From CAYJSJ01 sp964373065 (GTDB lineage Bacteria; Patescibacteriota; Gracilibacteria; Peribacterales; Peribacteraceae), in assembly GCA_964373065.1 (NCBI GenBank), contig CAYJSJ010000001.1, positions 1 through 64,000 on the forward strand: a stretch of 64,000 bases of DNA. The letters run 5' to 3'. Shown one piece after another: positions 1-9,522 of the stretch. The notes beneath the pieces are model-generated. The model was not told the origin of the DNA and ran no database searches. It was given only the letters and a program-made list of their open reading frames with translations. The first letter of the stretch is position 1. Each line of letters starts with the position of its first letter. A program made the position numbers and the translations under genes.

Positions 1-2056
1 TTTACACCCGCTCCCTCTTTCTTCGTTGTGCGAATCTCCAGTGTTCCGTTCTCTTCATTTACGGATACTGAAATTGTGTAGCCATGTTTGTTCGCAAATT
101 TTTCAATATTTTGTGCCCAATCTTGTTTATATCTCAATTCCTCAAGATCAATGCCTTCCCTTTCACTCTTCTCATTTTTCTCATCAGTGCTTCCTTTCTC
201 TGGAGCATTTGTCCCTTGAGGATCGCCCATTTCAGGCCGCTGCGGTCTGTTGGGTCTCTTTTGTGGTGCCGCTTCTACTTCCGGTTTTGTGTTTGGCTCC
301 TCTGTTGTCACTGCAGTAGGACCATTTACAATCTCCTTCGTGCGTTCATCCATGAGACTGTCACCCCATTCGGTTGTTTTAAAGCCGCTGTCACTCACCA
401 TTTCATTCTTTGGATCGTGCACACTTCCCCACATTCTATTTTCCTTTTTCGTCCAATAGTTTCCTTCCGTATCCTTGCGAATTTCTCCGACAGGAGCAGC
501 TTTGGCACGGGGAATCACCTTGGATGTTTCCGGCTTCTCTTTCTTCTTTTCTAGGGCATCCAGAATCTCCGGCAATGCCTTCATGAAGGCCGCAGGATCT
601 TGCACAACTCCCTTGTCGTCGATATCGAGTTTCGTTTTGATGTCCAGCCCTTTGATGAGTTTCGCGGCTTCGGATGTCAGTGTAATTACGACTGGCGGAA
701 CCTTCTGCACATCCATGGACGCTTGGATCCCCTCGAAGAGTTTTGCAGCCTCCGCCATGCCAACATTTTCGAGTTTCACTTTGGCGACACCGATGGCATC
801 ATTGATGACTTCCGTGATCTTCGCGGCCTCTGCAAGCATCCGATCAAGTTCTTTGATGTCTTCCCTAAGCGGTTCCTGAGCCTTTTCCGTTTCTTTCTTT
901 ATCTCCTCTTTCCTCGCTTCACGTCGATCAATTTTACTCTGCACCGCCTTCTTGTCGTCTTCTAAGTCATCGATCGATCTCTGAATTTTATTCTTCTCAA
1001 GCTCCGTGTTTGCTTTGCTCTTTGCCTCGTTCTGCAAGCCGATATTGTTCTCGATTCCTGTTTTACCTTCATTAAATCCTTTGAGCTCTTCGTCAATTTC
1101 TTTGATCTCCTCTTGCGAAGAATTTCGTAGTGTATTGATTTTTTCCTGTTTCTCTGCTTTGAGAGCATCCACATCTTTCTCGGTACCACCACTCAGTTCC
1201 TTCATTAGCCTCTCTCTTCGTTGCGGCTGGTTCTCCTTCTTTTCCGGGCTATTTTCTCCTGCGTTCTCAGCGTCTGCAGGAGGATTCGGTGCTTCAGGGT
1301 TGCCAGTACCACTCCCCGGCGCACCGGGCAATGCCGGAGGCACTTCCTCTTCCCCTGTACCAAAAACTCCTTTGAACGCATCGGAAATAGCCTTGAGTGC
1401 TTCTGCAAATATCTTCGCGATCTCTCCGATGGCACTCACGACATCATCTTTCGTGAGAGTATCGTTGGGTTTGTTTTTAAGTTCATCAGCTTTCCTTTGC
1501 GCTTCGTTGAGCTTTTGCTTCGCGCTAGGATTATTATTGAATGCGTCGGAGGTAGGTATTGGAACTTCAATATCTGGAGTGCGGTCTGCTGTAGGTGTGG
1601 AATCTGGATTTACTAAAGGCTTAATAGTACCATCCAATGCCTTCCTAATCATTTCGGCAGAGGCATTTGCTATTGCCGTCCCTACGCGCGCAATGCGATT
1701 AGGTGTTGCAACATCGGGTGTAGCAGTCTCCGCAGGAACTTGTTCCGGATTGGTAGGTTCATCATTTTTCCCTTCCTTATTTTCCGCATTATTTTCAGGA
1801 TTCACTGCATCTTTAGAAGCTTCGGTAGCAAACCCCACCATCCGCTTTTCCGCGAAAGTGAACGGACGCATGAACCTGTGAANNNNNNNNNNNNNNNNNN
1901 NNNNNNNNNNNNNNNNNNNNNNNNNNNNNNNNNNNNNNNNNNNNNNNNNNNNNNNNNNNNNNNNNNNNNNNNNNNNNNNNNNGCAAACCCCACCATCCGC
2001 TTTTCCGCGAAAGTGAACGGACGCATGAACCTGTGAACATAGTGTGTGTATTTCAT
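1..2056 (-). CDS. Long charged coiled-coil protein, 3' end outside window, interrupted by scaffold gap
   Basis: An uninterrupted minus-strand reading frame runs from the gap to base 1 and leaves the window without a stop. If the 100 N and one copy of the duplicated 55-bp flank (155 bp in total) are removed, the frame joins exactly to an ATG at 2056, giving MKYTHYVHRFMRPFTF at the start and at least 633 residues. The N-terminal part is rich in Pro, Asn, Glu and Thr. The middle (roughly residues 220-330) is Glu/Lys-rich with heptad-like spacing and is probably coiled coil. The rest alternates Pro/Glu linkers with short hydrophobic helices. There is no signal peptide and no family I recognise. 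The start lies 9 bp beyond the end of the small gene at 2065-2382, so it is probably last in the dnaN-mfd transcript. The function is unknown; a structural or scaffold role is only a guess. Confidence 0.75.
1828..2037. other. Scaffold gap (100 N, 1883-1982) between identical 55-bp flanks
   Basis: Exactly 100 N separate two identical 55-bp copies (1828-1882 and 1983-2037). This is what is left when two contigs that overlap by 55 bp are scaffolded without being merged. Collapsing the overlap restores one open reading frame across the junction, which supports an assembly artefact over a true tandem repeat. Confidence 0.8.
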
Positions 2057-2064
2057 AAAAGTAT

Positions 2065-2382
2065 TTAAGAAAATGCTTGTTCCAATTTTCGGAGGATCCC
2101 CGCCTCTTCCTTGCGGGAATCATTCTCTGCAGACTTCATGGCCTGCTTCTTATAGGCATCTACCTCCTTTTTCAAATTCTTGATGAATGTCGCATACGCC
2201 TTGTCATACGCAGCATAGGACTTTTGGTATCGCTGTTCACGGATCTTATTTTCTTCCTCCGTCGCATCTTTATACCGCGCTTTGAGGAGAGGAATCTGAT
2301 CGGTTGTCAGCTCCGGATCAATCTCCCGCATGATCGAGTTATAGATCTCTTCTCCGTTGGGGATGACGGGGCGCTGTTGCAT
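2065..2382 (-). CDS. Small charged hypothetical protein (105 aa)
   Basis: Starts MQQRPVIPNG at 2382. Longer in-frame starts exist but would run into the mfd 3' end with unconvincing sequence. The 105 residues are strongly charged (many Lys, Glu, Tyr, Ala) with no membrane segment, and residues 35-90 should form one long helix (pattern RYQKSYAAYDKAYATFIKNL). No family is recognised. It lies 80 bp downstream of mfd and 8 bp upstream of the coiled-coil gene, on the same strand. Coding is likely from its clean start, composition and tight spacing. Confidence 0.6.
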   Translation of the reverse strand: MQQRPVIPNGEEIYNSIMREIDPELTTDQIPLLKARYKDATEEENKIREQRYQKSYAAYDKAYATFIKNLKKEVDAYKKQAMKSAENDSRKEEAGILRKLEQAFS

Positions 2383-2462
2383 GTGGGTGTTTTTTATATT
2401 CTTCTCATTATAGCAAATATGAACTGTTTTTACAATATTTAAGTGCTGGACAAGTTTTGGAA

Positions 2463-5400
2463 TTATTCCTCTTGTATAGCACTGCTTTTCCCCTGCTTCT
2501 TCCTTTCGAGAGCCAGAACCTGCTCGGTAAGTGCAGAAATCCACTTCATCGGTGTTTTGTCAGCAGAGGACATGAGTTGGTCGAAACGGATCTTGAGCAT
2601 GGACCCGCTGATGCGCCACTGTGCATTTTTCTTGAGCATTTGCATGATCTCTTTCGCCGTCACCGAGGAATGGAGCGTCAGCACGATCTCGTCTGCTGCA
2701 GACTTGAGGAGTGCGGGCTCCAGCTTCACCCGTACAACGCCTCCTCTGCGGCACGCCAGCTTGAGCCGGAGAATGGCAAAGAGGTTCAAGACGGCTTCGG
2801 GAGGCTTGCCGAATTCTTCGGTAAGATCATCGGCGAATTCCGTGAGGATTGATTCGTCTTCGCTGCCGGCGAGCTTCTGGTACACGGAAATACGCTCCTG
2901 TTCGTCCGGGACAAAGTAGCTGGGGATCATCGCTTCCACAGGAAGCAGTATCTCCACATTCAGCTCCTCTTCCACCTCGCCTTTACGGCCGGACTTCAAG
3001 TCTTCGACGGCGGCCTTGAGCATACGTAAGTAGTGGCTGACGCCGACAGTTTGCATGGTGCCTGATTGTTCGGCACCGAGTATCTCTCCTGCACCGCGGA
3101 TCTCGAGGTCGCGCATGGCGACTTGGAAACCGCTTCCGAGTTCGCATGCTTCCACGATCGCCCGAAGCCGCTTGCGTGCATCGTCCTTGAGCTTCTGCCC
3201 GTGGTAGAGGAAATAGGCAAACGCCTGCGTCTTGCTCCGCCCGACGCGGCCGCGCAGCTGGTAGAGCTGCGCAAGCCCGAAGCACTCCGCAGCATTGACG
3301 ATGAGGGTGTTGGCCCGCGGAAGGTCAATGCCGTTCTCGATGATCGTCGAGCTTACCAGCACGTCATACTCGCCATTCTTAAAGGCCACGATGCGCTTTT
3401 CGAGGTCGTCGGGCTTCAGTTGTCCATGACCGACGATAAACGACGCCTTGGGCGAGAGCTCGCGAAGTTTATTGGCGAAGGCATCGATCGTTTCCACCCT
3501 ATTATGGAGAACGTAGATCTGGCCTTTTCTGGCACACTCCTCTTCGATCGCATGTTTGATGAGCGCGTCGCTGTACTTCCGTACTTCGGTTATGATCGGG
3601 AGTCTGCCCGGTGGTGGCGTGGTGATGGTCGAAATATCTCGGAGCTTATGGAGACCGAGGTTTAATGTGCGGGGAATCGGTGTTGCAGTGAGCGTGAGGA
3701 TATCAACATTGGCGCGCATCTCTTTGAATCGCTCTTTCTGCTTCACGCCGAAACGCTGCTCTTCGTCCACGATCACAAGACCCAGATTGAAGAATATGAC
3801 ATCCTCCTGTAGAAGCCTGTGCGTACCGATGACAATGTCCGTGTCTCCCTTCCGGAGCCTTTCGAGTGTTTTTTTCTGCTGCCTTCCCGAACGAAATCTG
3901 CTGAGCATTTCTATCCGAACAGGGAAATCCTTCATACGCTTCAAAAAGTTTTCGTAGTGCTGGGCGGCGAGGATGGTGATGGGCGCTACGACGGCGACTT
4001 GTTTCCCTGAACGGGCGGCTTTAAACGCCGCACGCATAGCTACCTCGGTCTTGCCAAATCCCACATCGCCACAGACCAGGCGATCCATAGGGTGTTCATC
4101 TTCCATATCGTTTTTTATTTCCTTTATGGCCTTCGTTTGTCCCGGTGTTTCCTCATAGGGAAACGCTGCTTCAAACTTTTTCATATCCGCATCGTCATCC
4201 GGATACGCATGCCCTCTGGCTTTCGCCCGCTTTGCGTACAGATCCAGAAGTTCTTTGGCGATCTTTTGGGTTTCCTTCTGCATGCGCTCGGTCACCTTCT
4301 TCCAATCACTCGTTCCCAGTCGCGTAAGGACGGGCTCCTTCCCTTCCTCATGTACAAATTTACTGAGCTTGTCGGCCTGATCAACCGGAACGAACAGCTT
4401 GTCGTTCTCGGCATATGTGAGTTCCAGATATTCGCGGAGTGTGCTATCGACTTCTTTCTGCGTCATGCCTTCAAAATGCCCGATCCCATGTTCCATGTGC
4501 ACCACATAGTCACCGGGTGAAAGCGACGTGATAAAGTCGAGGGCAAGTTTCTGGATGCTTCTGTTTTTACCAGCTTTTTTGAGTGAAAAGATTTCACGAT
4601 CGGTGAGGAGCGCGCACCGGAGATCCGGATTTTGGAGTGAGTGTGGAAGGAGATCGTCCTGTGCTGCCGCCACAAGCGTCACGCGCCCCTCCTCACGTCT
4701 GTCTTCTATGGTAAACGGAATTTTTTCTTCCGCAAAAATACCACGGAGTTCCTCCACACGTTTGCTGACCACCACAAGCGTCCAGTCTTGCTGCAGCTTA
4801 TCGCGCACGTCGTTGAGGAAGTCATTGAGGGTGTAAAATTTCAGAACTGAAAGATACCGCACGTGCATATGATTCTCTTGTGATTCCGGAAACGGCGTGA
4901 ACCGCAATAGGGAGGTTTTGAGCGTCGGTTCGACATCATCCTGGTCGTCGAGCACAAGTGTGTGACTGCCGGGAATTTGCTCCTTCAGGGAGGCGATCTG
5001 TTCGTAGAGTACGGGGTAAATGTCGAGGGGTTTAGTAAATTTCTTGGTTTGAGAGGGGTCGTTACGGTCGACTGAAAGCACGCCCTCTATGGAATCGATA
5101 TTAAGGGAAATGCGATAGGGATGATTGGATTGAATGGGGAAGATGTCGAACGTATCGCCGCTTCTTCGGTACTCTCCAGGCTCGAGGTAGAGGTCTTCAT
5201 CATGGCTATAGCCGAGCGCTATCAGTGTCTCCACTACGGCGGTAAAATTGATGCTTTGCCCCTCTGTGAGCGTCAACCGCCGGTGTAGAAGATCTGTAAA
5301 CACGGGGAAGGATGCATCCCAAGTTTCCCGATCGCAAAGGAAGATATGCGTATGTCCATGTTCCATAAAGAGGAGAAATTTCTGCAGCGCTTCGGGAAGG

Positions 5401-5663
5401 ATTTCTCCGTTTTCATTTTCAATTGCACAAAGCGTCTGGGAAGATGTTCCGAAAAACTGCAGCCAGTGCGAGAGGGTGTCTCTGCGCTCCATACTCTCTA
5501 TAACAATAAGAAGTGGTTGTGGGACGAAAGATTGGATCGTGGCGAGTAATAGTGCTTTTGCTGTTTCGTTGGATGCTCCGGACACGATGAGCCGCCGCTT
5601 CATTAAAAGCAGACTGGAAAGGTCCCTGTGTGTTTCTTTCCCTACAAGAAGAGAGGGGTGCAT
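2463..5663 (-). CDS. mfd: Transcription-repair coupling factor Mfd
   Basis: Mfd is a DNA translocase that removes stalled RNA polymerase and recruits UvrA to the lesion. The 1066-residue protein has the full family layout: a UvrB-like N-terminal region, the RNA polymerase interaction domain near residue 390 (GDYVVHMEHGIGHFEG), then two RecA-like helicase domains. Walker A is GDVGFGKTEVA near residue 530, motif II is DEEQ near 630, motif III is TATPIPRTL, and a TRCF C-terminal domain follows. It is slightly shorter than the E. coli protein (1148 aa). It begins 3 bp after the dnaN stop on the same strand, so the two are co-transcribed and probably translationally coupled. Confidence 0.97.
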   Translation of the reverse strand: MHPSLLVGKETHRDLSSLLLMKRRLIVSGASNETAKALLLATIQSFVPQPLLIVIESMERRDTLSHWLQFFGTSSQTLCAIENENGEILPEALQKFLLFMEHGHTHIFLCDRETWDASFPVFTDLLHRRLTLTEGQSINFTAVVETLIALGYSHDEDLYLEPGEYRRSGDTFDIFPIQSNHPYRISLNIDSIEGVLSVDRNDPSQTKKFTKPLDIYPVLYEQIASLKEQIPGSHTLVLDDQDDVEPTLKTSLLRFTPFPESQENHMHVRYLSVLKFYTLNDFLNDVRDKLQQDWTLVVVSKRVEELRGIFAEEKIPFTIEDRREEGRVTLVAAAQDDLLPHSLQNPDLRCALLTDREIFSLKKAGKNRSIQKLALDFITSLSPGDYVVHMEHGIGHFEGMTQKEVDSTLREYLELTYAENDKLFVPVDQADKLSKFVHEEGKEPVLTRLGTSDWKKVTERMQKETQKIAKELLDLYAKRAKARGHAYPDDDADMKKFEAAFPYEETPGQTKAIKEIKNDMEDEHPMDRLVCGDVGFGKTEVAMRAAFKAARSGKQVAVVAPITILAAQHYENFLKRMKDFPVRIEMLSRFRSGRQQKKTLERLRKGDTDIVIGTHRLLQEDVIFFNLGLVIVDEEQRFGVKQKERFKEMRANVDILTLTATPIPRTLNLGLHKLRDISTITTPPPGRLPIITEVRKYSDALIKHAIEEECARKGQIYVLHNRVETIDAFANKLRELSPKASFIVGHGQLKPDDLEKRIVAFKNGEYDVLVSSTIIENGIDLPRANTLIVNAAECFGLAQLYQLRGRVGRSKTQAFAYFLYHGQKLKDDARKRLRAIVEACELGSGFQVAMRDLEIRGAGEILGAEQSGTMQTVGVSHYLRMLKAAVEDLKSGRKGEVEEELNVEILLPVEAMIPSYFVPDEQERISVYQKLAGSEDESILTEFADDLTEEFGKPPEAVLNLFAILRLKLACRRGGVVRVKLEPALLKSAADEIVLTLHSSVTAKEIMQMLKKNAQWRISGSMLKIRFDQLMSSADKTPMKWISALTEQVLALERKKQGKSSAIQEE

Positions 5664-5666
5664 AAA

Positions 5667-6821
5667 TTACTCCTGAATCCTTAGCGGCATAATCAAATGC
5701 AACATGTCTGCATTCGACGGAACATGGAAGACGGCGGGATGCATACTGTCTTCAATATGCATTGCTATGACATCATCTTGTATATGTGAGAGAAAATCAA
5801 GAAGGTATGACGAGCTCAGGGCGATTTTGTTCTCCTCTCCTTGTATATCCGCATCGATGGTCGCTTCATCTTTTCCTGTTTGAGTGTGCGGTGTTGTTAT
5901 ATGAATGGTATTGTCACTTTTGCGAATGGTGAAGGTGATGTTATTGTTCGTTTCTTTTGCAAAGTAGTGCATTCGCTTGATAATGGTGGCAAGATTTTTA
6001 GTGTGTATGGATACAGTTGTTTTTTTCTCTTTAGGAATAATTTGTTTATAGTCTGGAAATTTTCCGTCGATGAGTCGAGATAGGAATTGTGTTTGCCCCA
6101 CACTCACTTCAATTTGTTGTTCACTGAGTGATATGGTGATATTTTTAATGGATGTTATCGGCGTGTCTTCATCTTTTATTTTTTTCTCATTACGGTTCGC
6201 ACTAAGAATGCTTTTCAATTCCTCCAAAACCTTCGCTGGAATAATACAAGAAATATCTACTGTCGTTCCTTCCGCGGGGATGGCGTATTCCGAGAGGCGG
6301 TAACTGTCTGTAGAAACGAAAATAAGATTCCCCTTCTCTCTGTGTACATACACACCAGCGAGCACCGGCCTAAGAGTGGTCTTTGCAGATGCGAACGTCA
6401 CCATATGAAGCGCATTAAGAAGAGGTTGAGCTTTTAAAGAGAATGTTGTTTCTTTTTTGATTGATGAAATTGTCGGATATTCTTCTGCAGATTCACCTGC
6501 AATAATTGTTTTTGCATGCGCGGAAGTGCATCGTAGCTGCGTACCTTCATTGGTTTCCAGTAATACCTCGTCGTCGGAATTATATTGAGCAAAATTTAGG
6601 ATCGCTTTAGCTGGTACAGTTACTGATCCTTCATTTTCAATTGTTGCTTCAAAACTCGTGATTATACTTAATTCCAAATCAGTCGCACTAACAATGCAGC
6701 GTTTCCCTTCTACTTTAAAAAGAATATTTCCAAGTATTGGTAATGCTTGTTGATGAGAAATTGCGCGGGAGACGATAGTCAACCCTTGAAGAAGATCGGA
6801 GGTTTTACACAAAAACTTCAT
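5667..6821 (-). CDS. dnaN: DNA polymerase III beta sliding clamp
   Basis: DnaN forms the ring-shaped processivity clamp that holds DNA polymerase III and other proteins on DNA. The 384-residue protein starts MKFLCKTSDLLQGL and ends with the typical hydrophobic PLRI tail. The motifs ALPILGNILF near the N-terminus and the three clamp-domain repeats are recognisable. The length is normal (E. coli 366 aa). dnaA, the usual partner upstream of dnaN, is not in the window. Upstream lies a non-coding stretch full of DnaA-box-like motifs, and mfd follows 3 bp downstream. Confidence 0.97.
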   Translation of the reverse strand: MKFLCKTSDLLQGLTIVSRAISHQQALPILGNILFKVEGKRCIVSATDLELSIITSFEATIENEGSVTVPAKAILNFAQYNSDDEVLLETNEGTQLRCTSAHAKTIIAGESAEEYPTISSIKKETTFSLKAQPLLNALHMVTFASAKTTLRPVLAGVYVHREKGNLIFVSTDSYRLSEYAIPAEGTTVDISCIIPAKVLEELKSILSANRNEKKIKDEDTPITSIKNITISLSEQQIEVSVGQTQFLSRLIDGKFPDYKQIIPKEKKTTVSIHTKNLATIIKRMHYFAKETNNNITFTIRKSDNTIHITTPHTQTGKDEATIDADIQGEENKIALSSSYLLDFLSHIQDDVIAMHIEDSMHPAVFHVPSNADMLHLIMPLRIQE

Positions 6822-7156
6822 TGGTATATGGGAAGAGGGAAGTAATAGTAATTAAAAATAGTCGTCATAGTAAGGGGTTTTCATGGTAATTTTTCAATGG
6901 CGTAATCTTGTGGAAAACCAAGGAAAGGAACATATAAAAGGATATAAAATGGCTGTTATATGCGGGTATCCTCTGTGGATATCTTGTGGAAAACACCCAG
7001 AAAACATGTGGAGAACACTACCGAAAAAGCTTCTCCTCCTTCATGGGGGTGTTTTTGGAGTGCCGGAGCCATGGGACAGAGTGCATTGTGGATAACGTAT
7101 GCAAGACATAAAAATTACAAACATTCCCTTTCCACATATACAAAACCTTTTCCGTA
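6822..7156. other. Candidate replication origin (oriC) with DnaA boxes
   Basis: This 335-bp non-coding stretch upstream of dnaN holds one perfect DnaA box, TGTGGATAA at 7087-7095. It also holds near matches in the same orientation at 6909-6917 (TGTGGAAAA), 6974-6982 (TGTGGATAT), 6985-6993 (TGTGGAAAA) and 7007-7015 (TGTGGAGAA), plus one in the opposite orientation at 7129-7137 (TTTCCACAT). An AT-rich stretch at about 6840-6900 could be the unwinding element. The position beside dnaN fits common bacterial origin placement. Being oriC is an inference. Confidence 0.65.
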
Positions 7157-8446
7157 TTACAATTTTTCCCGGAATGCTCCGCGGTCACCGGAATTTTTGA
7201 GAAGTGAGTGATTTTTCTTCAATTGCAGCTCTCCATTTTTCATGTACGCAAAAGTCCCGTCGGGAATGTCCCTCTCCAAAAGGACGGCACTGGAAACAAA
7301 CGACCCTGCACCAATCTTGATGCCGGGGTTTATACTTACATGAATGCCGATGCGCGCATCGGCGCCGATGACAGTACCGAATTTTTTGCGATGCGTATTC
7401 ACCTTTTCTCCATGAACATCGGAGGCTATTTCTTGCTCATCCAACCGGAGATTGCCCGTGATCGTCCCACCCCCCAGACCCACATTATTACCAATAACGC
7501 TCTCGCCGATGTAGTTCATGTGCGTCCACACATCATTTCCAATCACCGATGCTTTCACCTCCGTACAGAAACCTATCACACTCCTCTCCCCAATACTGCT
7601 CTCACGTACGAGCGCATTGCCCGCGACAATGGCATTCTTACCGATGGTGCAAGGGCCGCGAATGACGGCGTTCTCAAAAACGCGTGCACCTGCATCTATA
7701 ACGACATTGCCTGTGATTGTGGCAGAGGGATGGATCTCGGCGGTCGGGTGGATGGATTGAGCTGGGATTTCTGCGAGAAGCATTTCCAAAAGATCAATCA
7801 TGTTCCATGGGTATTTCACAGCACGCCATGCGCCGGTGTAGGAAACCGCTGTGTACGTTTTTTCTTTAAAAAGCGTCGCAAGTGCCCGCTCATAACCGTC
7901 GTCTTTCCCAGCATCGATATGTATAAGCGCTGCTTGCAGCGCAGCGGGGTCCCTATGCATATGCGCCACGATATTCACAAGGTCACTGGGCTCCTTGCCC
8001 TCTCCGGGCTTTTCCACGATGCCTGTAATCTTCTCATGATCGACCGTGAGGTACCCGCCGGGAAAGTAGTGCTTCACCTTTGATGCGAGAATCGCACCAT
8101 CACCCGCAGTGCGTAATAGTGCCGCATACGCGCTCGGTTCGATCACATCATTGCCACTCACGATCATCAACGGATCTGTCCCGTACTTTTTGAGTGCACT
8201 CAGGACGGCTCCGCGCATGCCAAGTTCCACGTCTTCCTGCTCTACCGCAGGGAGTTCGGGAAACATCTTCCGTGCCGCAGGGAGATTATGCGGTCCGCCA
8301 ATGAAGATGATCTTTGCGCATCCCCCGGCGTGCAGGCGTTCCACCTGGTGGGCTAGCATTGTCTTCCCGCAAACGGGAAAGAACGATTTTTCCGTAAGAG
8401 GCCAGAAGCGGGTGGATTGTCCCGCGAGAAGGAGGAAGGTATTCAT
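7157..8446 (-). CDS. GlmU-like sugar-1-phosphate nucleotidyltransferase with left-handed beta-helix
   Basis: The N-terminal half (about residues 1-225) is a nucleotidyltransferase fold: LLAGQSTRFWPLT, then KSFFPVCGKTML. It is a degenerate form of the GxGTR...K signature, and ISGNDVIEPS-like residues follow. The C-terminal half is a series of hexapeptide repeats forming a left-handed beta-helix (IGKNAIVAGNAL, SVIGNNVGLGGGTIT), as in GlmU and mannose-1-phosphate guanylyltransferases. It probably makes a UDP- or NDP-sugar for cell wall or glycan synthesis; the exact sugar is unknown. Two starts are possible: MNTFLLLAG at 8446 (used here, 429 aa) and MPPRRLSP at 8476. A still longer frame to 8605 would contain the promoter at 8487-8514, so it is unlikely. 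Confidence 0.8.
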   Translation of the reverse strand: MNTFLLLAGQSTRFWPLTEKSFFPVCGKTMLAHQVERLHAGGCAKIIFIGGPHNLPAARKMFPELPAVEQEDVELGMRGAVLSALKKYGTDPLMIVSGNDVIEPSAYAALLRTAGDGAILASKVKHYFPGGYLTVDHEKITGIVEKPGEGKEPSDLVNIVAHMHRDPAALQAALIHIDAGKDDGYERALATLFKEKTYTAVSYTGAWRAVKYPWNMIDLLEMLLAEIPAQSIHPTAEIHPSATITGNVVIDAGARVFENAVIRGPCTIGKNAIVAGNALVRESSIGERSVIGFCTEVKASVIGNDVWTHMNYIGESVIGNNVGLGGGTITGNLRLDEQEIASDVHGEKVNTHRKKFGTVIGADARIGIHVSINPGIKIGAGSFVSSAVLLERDIPDGTFAYMKNGELQLKKNHSLLKNSGDRGAFREKL

Positions 8447-8486
8447 GCGCGGTGGCGACAGACGCCGAGGAGGCATTTTATGATAA

Positions 8487-8514
8487 AATATAACAATTCG
8501 GTGCATATTGTCAA
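8487..8514 (-). promoter_or_regulatory. Predicted sigma-70-type promoter for the GlmU-like gene
   Basis: On the minus strand a perfect -35 TTGACA (8514-8509) is followed after 16 bp by TATATT (8492-8487). The expected transcription start, near 8480, is only a few bases before the ATG at 8476 and about 34 nt before the ATG at 8446. Confidence 0.65.
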
Positions 8515-8601
8515 ATGCGATACAACAAAGACTTTCTGTGGCATGGTGCTCTAAAGAACGTGCAATTAAAAAACAGTCAGAAAAGCGACTAGCGTATTTT
8601 T

Positions 8602-9438
8602 TCACTCAAACACCATCGAAAGCGTTCCCTCCTCCGCCGTTATGATGAGAGGAATCCCAAGTGTACGGAATCGATCTGTCACCTCCGTATGCGGATGGCC
8701 GAAACGGTTCCCTCGCCCTGCAGAGATCAGTGCCATGGTAGGATGTACTGCGAGGAGAAACCCCGTAGAGGAAGAGGTACGGCTACCATGGTGCGGTACT
8801 TTTATGACTGTGGAAGCGATGTCTGTCCCCGCCTTCACTATTGCCTGTTCCGCTTTTGTTTCTATATCTCCGGTGAGGAGGATAGCGTGCTCTTTATAGA
8901 GCGCACGCACAGTGACCGACAGATTATTTGCCTGGGGAAATTCGGAGAGATCATCGATGGACGGCCAGACGATGTCGAGCGTGAGGCCGTCGCCCATGTC
9001 TATATCTATGGCAGGGTCTGCGATCATGATCGATGTGCCATTCTCCTGAAGCCTTAAAAGCAGCCGATCAAAACTTCCAGAATGTCGCGCGGCTCCATTC
9101 AACAGAATCCGCTCTACAGAATACCGCTCTAGAATTGCAGGAAGTGCCGTTATATGATCCGCATCCGCGTGCGTAAGAACTAAAAGCTCGATCGTTCGGT
9201 CGAAAAAGGGGAAGTACGTTCCAAGATACGTAAGCGCAGAGAGATCTGGGCCGCCGTCTATAAGCACCTGCTTTCCGGAAGGAGTAATGAGGAGGATTGC
9301 ATCTCCCTGCCCAACATCGAGAACATGGAGATGGAGCTTGCCATCGGGAAGCAAGGCCGTTTCGCGTATCGCGAGAAACGATGCTGCAAAGAGAACGACG
9401 ATGAGAAGAGAGGAACGCAGAGGATGCGATCTTCGCAA
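8602..9438 (-). CDS. ComEC/Rec2-like metallo-beta-lactamase-fold hydrolase, membrane anchored
   Basis: The 278-residue protein has an N-terminal hydrophobic anchor (residues 8-25) and then the MBL domain found at the C-terminus of ComEC. It shows LDVGQGDAILL, THADADHITAL (HxDxDH-type metal site), LTGDIE, KVPHHGSRTSSS and GHPHTEV. In ComEC this domain is thought to process the incoming non-transported DNA strand. Here it stands alone, without the channel domain, so an extracytoplasmic nuclease or phosphodiesterase role is an inference. Translation must start at TTG 9438, because no in-frame ATG lies nearby. A promoter sits immediately upstream at 9448-9475. Confidence 0.85.
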   Translation of the reverse strand: MRRSHPLRSSLLIVVLFAASFLAIRETALLPDGKLHLHVLDVGQGDAILLITPSGKQVLIDGGPDLSALTYLGTYFPFFDRTIELLVLTHADADHITALPAILERYSVERILLNGAARHSGSFDRLLLRLQENGTSIMIADPAIDIDMGDGLTLDIVWPSIDDLSEFPQANNLSVTVRALYKEHAILLTGDIETKAEQAIVKAGTDIASTVIKVPHHGSRTSSSTGFLLAVHPTMALISAGRGNRFGHPHTEVTDRFRTLGIPLIITAEEGTLSMVFE

Positions 9439-9447
9439 TTTCGTACA

Positions 9448-9475
9448 TATATACCAATCGCCAAATTCCTTACAA
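9448..9475 (-). promoter_or_regulatory. Predicted promoter for the ComEC-like gene
   Basis: On the minus strand, -35 TTGTAA (9475-9470), a 16-bp spacer and -10 TATATA (9453-9448). The TTG start codon is 9 nt after the -10, so the mRNA would be leaderless or nearly so. Confidence 0.5.
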
Positions 9476-9522
9476 AAATCACGTCACATACTTTTCCTTG
9501 TCATAGAACAAAGAAAACAGTT

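Noticed and set aside
1006..1881. A 291-residue Ser-rich plus-strand frame
   Set aside because: It is the antisense shadow of the minus-strand coiled-coil gene, which is open through the same region with far better protein-like composition.
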